From Limnohabitans sp. 2KL-51 (GTDB lineage Bacteria > Pseudomonadota > Gammaproteobacteria > Burkholderiales > Burkholderiaceae_C): a stretch of DNA of 64,000 nt. The notes below the pieces were generated by a model, which was not told the DNA's origin, did no database searches, and was given only the letters and a program-made list of their open reading frames with translations. Positions 63,709-64,000 of this stretch are shown piece by piece (the first letter of the stretch is position 1; each line of letters starts with the position of its first letter). The stretch is taken from NCBI RefSeq assembly GCF_003063645.1, contig NZ_NESJ01000007.1, positions 124,001-188,000 on the forward strand. The letters are read 5' to 3'. Made by a program: the position numbers and the translations under genes.

Positions 63709-64000
63709 TCAATGCTTGGCTGGCCCTGCGGCTTTGGCCGCCGCATCAAAACCGCCCTTGGCCTGCCACTCTGCCATGCCGCCTTGCAAGATACGCACGT
63801 TCTCCCAGCCTGCGACCCGCAGGGCAAAACCGGCCTGGGCCGACAGCGACCCGGTGTTGCAATAAATGAGCACAGGCTTGTTTTTGGGGATGGTGTTGCG
63901 CTTGGCCAGCACCTGTCGCCAGTCCATGTTGACCGCGCCAGGAATGTGCCCCTTGGCAAATTGCGCCGGGTCACGCGCATCGATCACCACCATCTTGGGC
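63709..64000 (-). CDS. Rhodanese-like sulfurtransferase (5' end outside window)
   Basis: C-terminal part of a rhodanese. The frame is open to the right edge (reading PKMVVIDARDPAQFAKGHIPGA), and the active-site loop is YCNTGSLSA with the catalytic cysteine. It is in the same direction as the peroxiredoxin, dioxygenase and SulP genes, but 206 bases upstream, so it may or may not be co-transcribed. Whether it has a signal peptide or second domain cannot be seen. Confidence 0.9.
   Translation of the reverse strand, partial: PKMVVIDARDPAQFAKGHIPGAVNMDWRQVLAKRNTIPKNKPVLIYCNTGSLSAQAGFALRVAGWENVRILQGGMAEWQAKGGFDAAAKAAGPAKH

Overview
The window is a contiguous piece of a Burkholderiales chromosome, most like Comamonadaceae in gene content and codon use. 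The evidence is a Bug-type solute receptor, PcaF-like thiolase, DUF1841 and DUF3422 proteins, a tRNA-Arg(CCT) with encoded CCA, a beta-proteobacterial sox gene order and a cbb operon in the Cupriavidus-like order. Most of it is GC-rich. Two stretches, about 13.6-18.6 kb and 21.3-29.6 kb, are visibly more AT-rich and look acquired. The lineage call is an inference from gene content only.

Layout. 1-13.5 kb: Bug receptor (cut by the window edge), thiolase, DUF1841 protein, a cytochrome c4/c553-type protein, a MoxR ATPase/VWA operon that runs by stop-start overlap into tamA and tamB, then a RodZ-like HTH membrane protein and tRNA-Arg. 13.6-18.6 kb: an island with a sphingosine-1-phosphate-lyase-like PLP enzyme, a taurine/sulfonate-type ABC importer and a GntR/FCD regulator, ending in a gene-poor stretch. 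19-21.5 kb: class II aldolase and a second VWA protein. 21.5-29.6 kb: a catabolic cluster with a CnbZ-like deaminase, a complete branched-chain-type ABC importer, a LysR regulator and an aldehyde dehydrogenase.

29.7-39.3 kb: the sulfur-oxidation operon soxR-C-D-Y-Z-A-X-B-H on the minus strand, with a perfect inverted-repeat operator in front of soxR and hairpins between some genes, followed upstream by two small cytochromes c and a rhodanese. 39.3-45.7 kb: outer-membrane TolC protein, DUF2892 protein, RND pump and adaptor, divergent from an ArsR regulator. 45.8-48.7 kb: OsmC protein, MerR and Rrf2 regulators, methyltransferase.

48.8-58.5 kb: a Calvin-cycle operon cbbY-E-F-P-T-Z-G-K-A on the minus strand, complete from the HAD phosphatase to aldolase, but with no RuBisCO or cbbR next to it. 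58.8-64 kb: DUF3422 protein, then SulP transporter, Blh/ETHE1-like persulfide dioxygenase, a 1-Cys-type peroxiredoxin and a rhodanese cut by the right edge. Together the sox, cbb, SulP/persulfide and rhodanese genes describe a bacterium that can gain electrons from reduced sulfur and use them for CO2 fixation or mixotrophy, provided RuBisCO is encoded elsewhere.
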